Origin: Acanthornis magna
Taxonomy: Eukaryota > Chordata > Aves > Passeriformes > Acanthizidae
NCBI GenBank assembly: GCA_036785705.1
Contig: JAWUZG010000177.1
Coordinates: forward strand, 2,356,001 to 2,420,000
Reading direction: 5' to 3'
DNA length: 64,000 nt
The notes under the pieces are model-generated. The model ran no database searches. It saw only the letters and a program-made list of their open reading frames with translations, and was not told the origin of the DNA. Positions 52,858-63,003 of the stretch are shown piece after piece (position 1 is the first letter of the stretch; each line of letters starts with the position of its first letter). Made by a program: the position numbers and the translations under genes.

Positions 52858-53399
52858 GGCTATCCCAGCCAAATGCGGCCGGGGAAGAAGCTGGAGTCTG
52901 CAGTGCATCACTTGCAGGGATCTGGAGGGTCCCCAGGTGTCACCCTGCTGCCCAGTGACTCCCAGGGCAGGGACAGTGTCACTCCAAGCCCCCTCCCACC
53001 TCCTGCTGCACAGCCGAGCGCTCTCTCTCCTTGCCCAGCTGGAAGTGAGCCCTGCTCCATTCCCAGACCTGTCAACCACTCCAGCGATATGAGGCGAGGA
53101 GCGGTGCCAGGCTCATACATAACACCTCACTGCCACCTCACAACAATTTACATCGCCAGTATTTTTATCCCCAAGCTCTTCCAAAGAAATTGGATCATTT
53201 GGGTTATCAACATTTTTCGACTGCACAATTTCATTTCCCTAAAAAGGGCCCAACTTTCCTTGAGAGAGAAGCAAATACGGTCTAGAATTCAGAGCACCCT
53301 GTAAATGTCTCAGGTCAGCCCTGACGAGGGCTGCAGGCACACCTCGGAGTCCTCCTCCTGTGACTGCCAGAGAAGGGAGGCAGAAAGCCACCATCCTGC

Positions 53400-53618
53400 A
53401 GGAATTCAGGAGGAATTGCTTCCCAAAAAGGGAAGTTAGGCCTTGGCAGGGCTGCCCAGGGAGGTGTGGAGTGCCCGTCCCTGGAGGTGCCCTAGGAATT
53501 CCTGGAGGTGTCACTCAGAGCTCTGGGCTGGGGACAAGGTGGGCATCGGGCACAGCCTGGACTCCATGGGCTGGGAGGGCATTTCCAACATAAATGATGC
53601 CAGGATTTTGTAATGCAA
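53400..53618 (+). mobile_element. CR1 LINE 3' fragment, second subfamily
   Basis: Plus-sense. CAGGGCTGCCCAGGGAGGTG, TGGACTCCATGGGCTGGGAG and a decayed tail ATTTCCAACATAAATG. Confidence 0.88.
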
Positions 53619-54175
53619 ATGCAGAGATCGCTTTAATTTGTCAGATGTTAAGGAATAATGAAGAAATTAATCTTTCTAGCTCCAAAGGGGAAAACAAAAA
53701 GAGATTCTTGGCAAACTGGTGAAATATTTTGGTTGAGAATGGATTTTATCTACAAATTGTAAGTGTATCCAAGTGTTTTTCAATCAGCAGCTCGAGCCAG
53801 GGGATGTCTCAGGACGCTGAAACAGCTCTTTGGGTGTGTGTGACAATGGCGAACCCCCAATGAGCTGGGATCACTGCCTCCGAGACCTCTGTGTGTCCTG
53901 CTTTGCCTTTAGTCAGAGATTCCAAAAAGCACCGAACAAATGAGGGAAGGAGGGAACAAAGGGAATGGTGATGAATGAGAATGGAGTTATGCAAAATCCT
54001 GATGTTAAAGGAGTCGTTTTATTCATGTGCTGCCACTCGGGAGGGTGTCCTGCCGCTGCAGAGCTGCCCCTTGGTGGGGAACCTTCCACAGCTCCTGTCC
54101 CTTGGCTGCTCCTCATGGCTGGCGTGGGATGGGCTCCTGGCATGGGGTCATTTGGGAACTGAGGGGCTGGCTTCA
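53619..54175. other. unique sequence, no gene seen
   Basis: AT-richer unique sequence between CR1 copies. Nothing recognised. Confidence 0.5.
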
Positions 54176-54312
54176 CAGGATCATGGAATCACAGACTGCT
54201 TTGGGTGGGACGGGACCTTAAAGCCCCTTCAGAGCCACCCCTGCCATGGGCAGGGACACCTTCCATTGTCCCAGGCTGCTCCAAGCCCTGTCCAGCCTGG
54301 CCTCGAGCTCCA
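54176..54312 (-). mobile_element. CR1 LINE 3' fragment
   Basis: Minus-sense. GATCATGGAATCACAGACTG then GGGACGGGACCTTAAAGCCC on the plus strand. It keeps older CR1 wording (CCATGGGCAGGGACACC). Confidence 0.88.
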
Positions 54313-54564
54313 GGATTTATGTAGGAAGCATTTCCTTTCCTCCACTGGGGTTTCTCACCATCCTTTGTGCCTCCACCATTCTCTGAAGAGGAATCCACAA
54401 AGGTCTTGGATTCAGTATTTGCTGTGTGAAAGATGAGTATGGGAATTCTTCTGTCTTGGAAGCAAAGACAGAGCGTGTTCCACAGGAGTCTGAGGTGGGA
54501 GCCTAAGGAGGTCGAGAGAGCTCTGAAACAATTGAGTAGCTCATGATTCTCTTCCACTGGCAGA

Positions 54565-55120
54565 CTGAATCCCAGAATCCCACAAATACTGACCTTGGAA
54601 AAGCTCTCTGGGATCACCGAGTCCAGGCTGTGCCCGATGCCCACCTTGTCCCCAGCCCAGAGCTCCGAGTGCCACCTCCGGCAATTCCTTGGACACCTGC
54701 AGGGATGGGCACTCCAAACCTCCCTGGGCAGCCCTGCCAAGGCCTGACCTCCCTTTCCAGGAGGAAATTCCCCCCAGAGCTGCCCCAGGATTCCAGGGGG
54801 TCCCTCAGCAGGGCCAGCACAGGGGACAGGCCCTGCCCTGGGGCTGTGCCCACACCGGGGCTGGCACAGCCCAGGGGCCATCAGCCTCCTGCCCCCCTGG
54901 GCACCCCTGGGCTCGTGTCCAGCGCTGGCACAGCATTCCCAGGCCCTTCCCCAGCTTTCCAGCCCCTCTGCCCAGCCTGGAGCGCTCCAGGGGCTCAGGG
55001 TGACCCAGGGCCAGGAGCTGGCACTTGGCCTGGCTGTCCCTCACCTGGCTGGCCTCACCCCACAGATGCAGCCTGTCCCGATCCCTCTGCACAGCTCCCA
55101 CATCTCACCCAAGTCAGTGC
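54565..55120 (-). mobile_element. CR1 LINE, second subfamily, with reverse-transcriptase-end remnant
   Basis: Minus sense. The 3' part matches the other second-subfamily copies (TGCAGGGATGGGCACTCCAA). Beyond an internal deletion, 54880-55120 translates on the minus strand to decayed CR1 ORF2 tail wording (AKCQLLALGH, GKLGKGLGML). No intact frame. Confidence 0.78.
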
Positions 55121-56640
55121 CAGCCGACATTCCCTGGGCACCAGCAGTGAGCCCCGGGCACTGCAGGATGCTGCTCTGCATGGAAAGAGGCTCTGTCGGG
55201 CTTTTTCTTTAATAAAAAACTGCCCCAGCAATAAGCCCTTGAAGGCCTCTGTGTTGGACAAATGTGCACTCGAAATGAAGAGTTCCTTCTAATCCTTCCC
55301 TGCCTCTGAAGCTCCCAAAGAAAGAGATAATATCGGAGTACTTTGTTTTGATCATCAACCTTATCCTCACCCAGTATCTCGTTAAGCAGCCTCCTAATTG
55401 CTGCCCTACCCCATGCTAAGGACAGAATTTGCACAGCTTCTTGATTTAAATGTTACTTTTTAATTAACTGCTCCACACCCAGACACGAAGAAACCACAGC
55501 GCTTCAAAAGCTGCAGGAAAAAGCTGCAGAAAAGGATCCCAAATGCCCTGGGAATGGAACAGCACAAAAAAGGCCTTTTCTAACAGCTCAGTCAGTGCAC
55601 ATGGAGCTCAACACATCCCTAAAATTCACCTCCAAGGGCTGCCGGACTCACATCAGCTCTGAGGGCAGAGGAATCTCCCAACTCTTGACCTGCATTTCAG
55701 CACGAATTCAGCAGGATTGGTATTTCCAGCGGCCCCTCTGTGCGGACAGCCCCAGGGAAGCAACACCAGCAGCAGGAACCCTGGGGGGATTCTGGGCTTC
55801 GCATTAAACATTAACCTTTGAGTGTGAGATTTGCAGCTGCATTTGAATATTAAACCAGCAAAACAAAGTGCTGGGGTGCTTGAAGTGCTGATTTCCATCC
55901 CTTGCAGGACTCCAGGCTCCTCCCTCTCCCGCCTGCCTGGATCACTTTGATGCCACTCCGGGCTGGCTACCCCGTCTGCTTTAAGCAACAAGTGACATTT
56001 TTTCCTGGGTCACCACAGCTGAACCCCTTGGAAATCACTGTTCATACCCAGACTGGGATCTCCAGTCAGGGGAATGGGATTACTGGGGTGCACAAGCAGT
56101 GTTTCACAGAAATTCCACTTTGTCAAAGTCCTTCCATGGACCTTGGATATTTCCATCTTTGCTGCCCACACAGAATAAGGCAATATCACAAAAGACACCT
56201 CTGTGTGCTCAGACTGAGGGCCACAGAGCAGCAGCATTTGCAAACTGAGAATTCCTGCTGCACCCCACGGGGAGATCAAGAGCTGCCCGTTCCACAGACA
56301 CCTATTTGATCAGCACACGGCTTCAAGTGAGCCAGAAAAACAACTGCAGTGCTCCTTCCCTGCTCCTTCATCCCAGTTCAAAGCCTCCAAGGTGAGTCTG
56401 TGCCTGTACCTGCACTACAACAGCCCAGCCTGTCACACACTGCAGCTTTTCCCAGAATATTCCACCGTTCCTCCACCCAACAGACACAGAACTGAGGCCC
56501 CAACGAAGGCAGAGCCCTCCAAAAGGACATTAAATGCATTTTCATTTCCTCAAGCTTTCAGGGCATTACAGACACAGTCCATGCAAAGTTTAAGTAGTTT
56601 TGCAGTTAAAAGAAATAAAGATACTTCAGAAGCAGCACAG
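55121..56640. other. unique sequence, no gene recognised
   Basis: Unique. A minus-strand frame at 55114-55434 reads protein-like in part (NEILGEDKVDDQNKVLRYY), but it has no family match that I know and no clear splice context, so it is not called a gene. Confidence 0.5.
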
Positions 56641-56815
56641 AATGGAAAAGCCCTCCCAGCCCATGGAGTCCAGGCTGTGCCCAATCCCCACCTTGTCCCC
56701 AGCCCAGAGCTCTGAGTGCCACCTCCAGGAATTCCCTGGACACCTGCAGGGACGGGCGCTCCAAACCTCCCTGGGCAGCCCTGCCAAGGCCTGACCACCC
56801 TTTCCATGGAGAAAT
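56641..56815 (-). mobile_element. CR1 LINE 3' fragment, second subfamily
   Basis: Minus-sense. GAAAAGCCCTCCCAGCCCAT to CCTGACCACCCTTTCCATGG on the plus strand. Confidence 0.9.
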
Positions 56816-57537
56816 TCCTCCTTCTTAACCCAGTTCCTCAAATTTGGGTAAAACATCTTCTCCAGGACAAGGCACCACCAGCCTGTTTTCCCTGCATGGT
56901 ACCATTTAAACTCTGTTTATGGGTCAGGCTTCATCCATCATAAAACCTCCTGAAAGGGAAACAAACCCTGGGAACGCTCTGACCCACCCTTAGGAGTTCC
57001 ATGGGTTTTACCTGGACAAAGAAACATCAAAGCTCGGCCTGCTCTGGGAATCCCAAAGCAGCAGGACACTGGGAAGCTGCTGACCTGAGGCCAGAGTTTG
57101 CTGGGTATTTAACCTGCACTGCTGGGAAAAATGGGTTTCCTTTTCCATGCAGTACTAGCAGGAAAAAGAATAACCAGCCAGATCATTCCCCAGCTGGCTT
57201 CCAACACTGCTGCAGGAATGTCTGAGCAGGGAGGGAGCGCAGGGCAGTGGAGAAGGATGGAGCAGCAGGAAGGGGACAGGGCTCCGGCTGAAATGTCCAT
57301 CCCGCTCCAGTTTGGAGCACCGATTCCAAGCAGTCACTCACACTGGGACTGAATTCCCTTAATCGTAACCAAAACTGCACATAAAACCCATGGAATCTGT
57401 AAGGTGAACATTTCAAATGACTGAAAAGGATGACATTTATTTTTCCAAGCTTAATAAAAAATCCTAGGGATTGTATGAACACTGGGAAAATAACTGAACA
57501 TCCACCTTGGACAAAGGATCAATAGTTCTCTTGACCA
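56816..57537. other. unique sequence, no gene seen
   Basis: No repeat family or exon recognised. Confidence 0.5.
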
Positions 57538-57672
57538 TGGAAGCAGGGAATGGTTTGGGTGCAGCTTGGAGTCACCTGCTCCGGGGAAGGTCCCTGCCCC
57601 TGGCAGGGGTTGGAATGAGATGGGCTTTAAAGTCCCCTCCCATCCAAACCATCCTGGAATTCCATGATTCCC
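57538..57672 (+). mobile_element. CR1 foldback fragment
   Basis: The left end AGGGAATGGTTTGGGTGC is the inverted form of the right end CCATCCAAACCATCCTGG. About 135 bp, the third foldback in the window. Confidence 0.8.
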
Positions 57673-58154
57673 CACAGGAGCTTGAATGGGCCAGTCCACA
57701 GGAACTGCAGTGATTCCCTCAGAAGGAATTGCCTCTCAGTCATTAAAAACTGAACCCAGCAGGGCACTGCTCCTTTTATCCAGGGCCCTTGAGATCTTCC
57801 TGGTTCTCCCAGCACTGGCTCTGCTGGTTGGCTGGTGGTGATCCCACCTGCTTTCCCAAAATAACACATTCCTGACCAGGGCACAGTCCACAGCTCTAAA
57901 CAAACCGGGATTACACAACAGGATTTTCCCCACATGGCCAAAGTCTCCTGTGCCCATCAGGTGATCCTGTCTCACTTCACTGCTCCTCGGAAAACTCCAG
58001 CTCAGATCCAAACCCCAAGGATACACTCAAAACTTTTCCTTGCTGTTCTCTTCTAAAACTAAAAATAACTCAACACTTTTGTTCTTGGGAACCGCACCAC
58101 TTCATTCCAGCATTTGCTTCCAGGTATTTGAGAAAACATCAGAGAGAAGCTCAA

Positions 58155-58352
58155 AGAATCCCAGGATCGCTGAGGTTGGAAAAGCCCTCCCAGCCCACGG
58201 AGTCCAGGCTGTGCCCCATGCCCACCTTGTCCCCAGCCCAGAGCACTGAGTGCCACCTCCAGGAATTCCCTGGACACCTGCAGGGATGGGCACTCCAGAC
58301 CTCCTGGGGAGGCCCTTTCCAAGGCCTGACCACCCTTTCCAGGCAGAAATTC
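58155..58352 (-). mobile_element. CR1 LINE 3' fragment, second subfamily
   Basis: Minus-sense. AATCCCAGGATCGCTGAGGT to CACCCTTTCCAGGCAGAAAT on the plus strand. Confidence 0.9.
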
Positions 58353-58907
58353 CTCCTGATGCCCAAAATTCACCTGCGAAAAATGATGCTGAAGTGGCCA
58401 TTTTTTTCCTGCAAGAGACAACATTCCTCAGCAGAGCTGCTGTTGGAAACAGAGGGAAAAGCAGGAGCAGGGAGGCCATGGACGCACTGGAAGCATTCCC
58501 CACACTAACACCAATGCCCTGTACCAGTTATTTCATGTGTCAGAACAAAGGTGACAGAAGGGAAGGAAAAACAGAAATTGCCTGTTTTGCAAGAGGAAGT
58601 TACGGTGTAACAGCCATGAAATCGGGTGTGCAGTTACTGCTGGCACCACATCCCAAAACCCCACACCAGCATCTGGCATCCTCAGGCCCCTTCACATCTT
58701 TTGGAAGCTCCTCTGCTGCTTCACCCTTGAGTCTTCAGAGCCCTCAGTCACACGCAGCAGTCTGGGACCAGCCATAATTAAATGGTTCTTCTCCAAAGCA
58801 GTAGGGAAAAACTCAGTAAAATGTTGATAAACTTCTGAGCTTCAGGTCCCCCCCATGCCAAGCACTGAAGCAGGTGGAGGAACCCTGTCCTCTGCCTTAA
58901 GGACCCC

Positions 58908-59372
58908 AAATCCCATCTAGTGCCACCCCAGCCATGGCAGGGACAGCTGCCACTGTCCCAGGCTGCTCCAAGCCCTGTCCAGCCTGGCCTGGGACACTGC
59001 AGGGATCCAGGGGCAGCCACAGCTGCTCTGAGCACCTGTGCCAGGGCCTCCCCACCGTCCCAGGGAGGAATTTTTTCTCGATATCCCAACTGTCCCTGCC
59101 CTCTGGCAGTGGGAAGCCATTCCCTGTGTCCTGGCACTCCAGTGCCTGATTCAGGGTCTCTCTCTGGCTCTCCTGGACACCTTCAGATCTTGGAAAGTGC
59201 TGTGAGGTGTCCACACGACCTTCCCTTCCCCAGGCTCAACGTTCCCATCTCTCCCAACCTGCCTCTGGAGATGCTCCAGTCTCTGTATGAACGTGTTGGG
59301 CTCCTCTGGACTTGCTCCAGCAGCTGCACGTCCTGCTGAGGCCAGGAGCACCAGAGCTGTGCCCTGCACTCC
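58908..59372 (-). mobile_element. CR1 LINE fragment, about 460 bp
   Basis: Minus-sense type-A relative lacking only the extreme 3' end. It extends further 5' than most copies, to CACCAGAGCTGTGCCCTGCA. Confidence 0.9.
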
Positions 59373-59585
59373 GCTCAGACAGAACTGAAAACCAACTGTG
59401 CTAGGCATGTGCAGGACAGTGACTTCAGTTTGGTTCAGCGCTTTGGCCTGAAAGAGATCTCCGTGGTTCTGAGCCTCTTCCTGCTTCCAGCATCAAACTC
59501 ATCCATCCACTGTGGAAGAGGGAGAAGGCTCCCCAGGCAGAGCTCAGAGTTTGGACATGGCAAAGCATCCCACGTCTCAGAGCCA

Positions 59586-59735
59586 CGGAATCATTCAGGT
59601 TGGAAAAGCCCTCGGACACCACCCAGTCCAGTCTCTTGTCCCGAGCAGCTCCCAGGCCACCTGAGCCAGGTGAGGAGGTCCTGTCCCAGCCCTGCCCTGC
59701 AGGTGTCCCCTGCCCCAGGCTGGGTCTCACCCAAG
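59586..59735 (-). mobile_element. probable CR1 LINE fragment
   Basis: GGAATCATTCAGGTTGGAAA at the left is a CR1-type 3' end in minus sense. The remainder (CAGCTCCCAGGCCACCTGAG) belongs to a subfamily not otherwise seen here. Confidence 0.65.
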
Positions 59736-60091
59736 GTGCAGATATTTATCCTGAGGACGACTAATCTCAATTAGTCACCAGATTCCCTGAGCAGCAGGAG
59801 AGGAACGAGCACTTCTCCAGCACAACTCATCTTTATTTCAGACTCCTGCACCGACAGGGAGGGAATAAGCCTCTTGCTCCTCCACTGACTAAAACAGGAA
59901 CCCTGAATGGTTACCTCCGAAGGAGGGATTTACATCACATAGGTGTGAACTTTGGGTGAGGTTCCAGCCCCTGGAAAGCAAAGGCAGAGTCTGAAACAGT
60001 GTCAGGGGGAGGGGAAATACTTAGAAAGTCACGGAAGAAAATTTAGGATATACCATGGACAATGCAATGTTAAAGAATGATACAGTAAATT

Positions 60092-60165
60092 AGGGAACCA
60101 TAGAATAGTTTGAGTGGGAAGGGACTTTAAAGACCATCTCATTCCAACCATGGCAGGGAACAAGG
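60092..60165 (-). mobile_element. CR1 LINE 3' remnant, old
   Basis: AACCATAGAATAGTTTGAGT then GGGAAGGGACTTTAAAGACC keeps the ancestral CR1 3' end, more diverged than other copies. Minus sense. Confidence 0.8.
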
Positions 60166-60543
60166 ACTAGGAGATGCATTAGTAGTAAATAACAACTGAG
60201 CACAAAGAACAACAATCTTCCAATTGAAAAATAAAAAGGAAAGAAGCCACAGGGCTAAGCTGAAAAAACATCCTTTAGTGGTTTTTAATTTGCTAAATGG
60301 TGCAGCCCGAGCACCTGCTCAGCAGGAATGGGGTGTCCTGGCTCAGGGGCTGAGGGCCCCCAGGATGACCTGGATATTCCATTCCCCAGGCTGAGCTCGA
60401 TTTAACCTAACACAGAATCATGGCTGTTGCCAACACCACTGCAGCCCCACCGCTGCAATCCCGTCACATTCCAACCCCACACTGCAACTGCCTGGCAAAA
60501 CTTCCAGCAGTGGGACTCATGTTCAGTGAAACAGAAGTGCAGC

Positions 60544-61005
60544 GTCATGGGATGGTTGGGTGGGAAGGGACCACAGAGCCCACCCAGTGCCACCCCTGCC
60601 ACGGCAGGGACACCTGCCACTGTCCCAGGCTGCTGCAAGCCCTGTCCAGCCTGGCCTGGGACACTGCAGGGATCCAGGGGCAGCCACAGCTGCTCTGGCA
60701 ATTCCAGCCCAGCCCCTCCCCACCCTCCCCGGCAGCAATTCCCAATTCCCAAGATCCCATCTGGCCCTGCCCTCTGCCACTGCCAAGCCATTCCCTGGGT
60801 GCTGTCCCTGCAGCCCTTGTCCCCAGTCCCTCTGCAGCTCTCCTGGAGCCCTTCAGGCCCTGCCAGGGGCTCGCAGCTCTCCCTGTGTCCTTCCCTTCTC
60901 CAGGGAACATTCCCAGCTCTCCCAGCCTGGCTCCAGAGCACAGGGGCTCCAGCATCTCCCTGGCTTCTCTGGACTCACTCCAGCAGCTCCACATCCCTCT
61001 GCTGT
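60544..61005 (-). mobile_element. CR1 LINE 3' fragment, about 460 bp
   Basis: Minus-sense type-A copy from CATGGGATGGTTGGGTGGGA to CTGGACTCACTCCAGCAGCT on the plus strand. It is nearly identical to the copies at 14.3 and 41.6 kb. Confidence 0.93.
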
Positions 61006-61149
61006 TGGGAGCTGCACAAGTTCCCAGGAAGGGGAGGTGCCTGTGCCAGCCCTGCTCCCTGTGAGCCGGCCACCGGCACAGCCCCACCGGGAACACGCTG
61101 CACCACAACGCTGCCAGTGCCATCCAACCACGCCCTGCTTAAATCCCCG

Positions 61150-61420
61150 GGCCAGCCCTGGCCCTGTCACTCTGCTCCTTCCCGGGTCCCGTGTCCTGTG
61201 CCCTCGCTGGGGCCAGCGCTGCCGTGCAGCTCCCGGGGCGCTGGAGGCTGCTCCAGCTGCGGCGCTCCCGGCGCTGGCCCCGCGCCCGCGGCTCTGCCGC
61301 TGCCATCCCGCACGGACACGGTGCCAGCACAGGGCACCTGGCCTTGTGCCCGCTCCTGGCGCTGTGCAACCGTGCCCTTCGTCCTCTGCCTCGGGGACAT
61401 GGGGACAGTTTGCAACCTGT
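61150..61420. promoter_or_regulatory. small CpG-rich block, possible promoter or first exon
   Basis: Roughly 25 CpG dinucleotides in about 265 bp, at well over half GC by eye, in a region otherwise CpG-poor outside exons. A minus-strand promoter here would drive PPP6R2. No clear exon/donor pair was found. It could instead be the GC-rich 5' region of an old repeat. Confidence 0.3.
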
Positions 61421-62109
61421 GAGCTCACAGGCTCAATTATCCTTCTCAAAGAAAAGAAATCCATCTTAACATAAAAGAATTCAATTAAACGGCGTCCCGG
61501 GGGATCTGCCGAGGGAAGAAAACACAAACAGCTAAGGAAACACAACCTTCTCATCCCACCCCGCTGCACAGCCGAGCAAGGAGCTGGAACGAGCTACAGG
61601 CTGTGCAAGGCTACGAGGAATGGAAGGAAAGGAAGAAACTGCCACATGGAACAGAACCCAAATGTCACAGCAGAGCCGCCAGTGCCTTCTCTGAGGTGTG
61701 ACACAACTCAGACCCCGCAAGGAATCAAAGGCAAAACTGAAACTGAAGTCGCTTCTTGTGCTCTATTTCCTTCTTCCTTCCTGTGGCTGCAGCAGGCAGA
61801 CCATCCCCACTCCTGCAGCTTTGTGTCTCTCCCAATGCCAGGCTCCGCTCTGCTGCCACTGCTCTGAAAGCTGCCCAGGGAAATCAGAATCAAAGTGACT
61901 CCAGAGTCATCAGTGTCACTCCAGGCCACAGAGCTCCAAGCAGCAGCAAACCGCAGGACTAAAATTCCATTTAAACCCCAGTCTGCCAGCACAGGCACAC
62001 TGGAAATGCAGCAGGGGCACTGCCAGCCCCACACAAACCCTCAGCTGAGCAATCCAGATGTTTGGGAAATCCTCCCTGCAAAGCCACCAAAGCCAAAGTT
62101 CCACAGGGC
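61421..62109. other. unique sequence, no gene seen
   Basis: No repeat family or exon recognised. Confidence 0.5.
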
Positions 62110-63003
62110 TCCAGCTCAGGCCCAGTTCCCTTCAGCACCTTCACAGGTGACCTGGATGCAGCTCAAAGGGACAGCAGGGAAGTCTGCAGATGGTACACAA
62201 CTGGGAGGAGCTGCTGACGCCCCAAAGGCAGAGAGTCCCTGCAGAGACCTGGACAAATCTGAGGGCTGGGAATCACCAACTGTGTGAAGTTTAACACCAA
62301 ACACGTGCTGGATTCTGCACCTGGGACAGGGCAGCCCTGGATGCATGGACAGGCTGGGATGGAGAAGCTTTCCCAGAGAGCAGCTCTGGGAAAGGACCTG
62401 GGGGTCCTGGTGGATGACAAGGTTGCTCTGAGGCAGCCGTGCCCTGGAGCCAGGAGGGACATCCCTGTCCTGGGGGGGCATCCAGGGACAGCATGGAGGG
62501 AGGGGATTGTTCTGCTCTGCACTGGGGAGGCCTCACCTCCAGTCCCAGGACTGGGAACCTCAATATAAAAACATCTAAAGCTGTTGGAGAGCATCCAAAG
62601 GAGGGACATGGGGATGGGGAAGGGTCTGGAGGGGCTACATGCAAAGCAGCTGATGACACATGGAATGTTCAACTGGAGAAGAGGAGACTGAGCTCAGACC
62701 TCCCCAGGAGCTGCAGCTTCATCCCGAGGGGCAGCTCCGATCCTTGTGACAGGGACAGGACTTTGAGGGAACAGCTGGAGCTGTGCCAGGGCAGGCTCAG
62801 GTTGGAGATCAGGGAAAGGTTCTTGCCCAGAGGGTGGTGGGCACTGAACAGCTCCCCAGGGAATGGGCACAGCTCCAGAGCTCCAGGAGCGTTTGGCCAA
62901 TGCTCCCAGGGATGCACAGCGTGGGATTGTTGGGCTGTCTGTGCAGGGCCAGGAGCTGATCCGTGATCCCTGTGGGTCCCTCCCAGCTCAGGAGATCCTG
63001 TGG
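62110..63003 (+). mobile_element. CR1 LINE, longest copy, with ORF2 C-terminal remnant
   Basis: About 890 bp, plus sense, third subfamily. The first third translates in pieces to the end of the CR1 reverse transcriptase (LGGAADAPK, CRDLDKSEGWE, GKDLGVLVDDK) with frameshifts. The last third matches 52380-52622. It is dead, with no intact ORF. Confidence 0.88.

Noticed and set aside
7360..60941. Many repeated frames reading [16 protein letters not shown] or [18 protein letters not shown]
   Set aside because: These recur at every type-A CR1 copy and are translations of its non-coding 3' part, not of a gene family.
62110..63003. Possible functional reverse transcriptase
   Set aside because: Only short ORF2-end motifs survive, split between frames and truncated. 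It is a dead CR1 copy.
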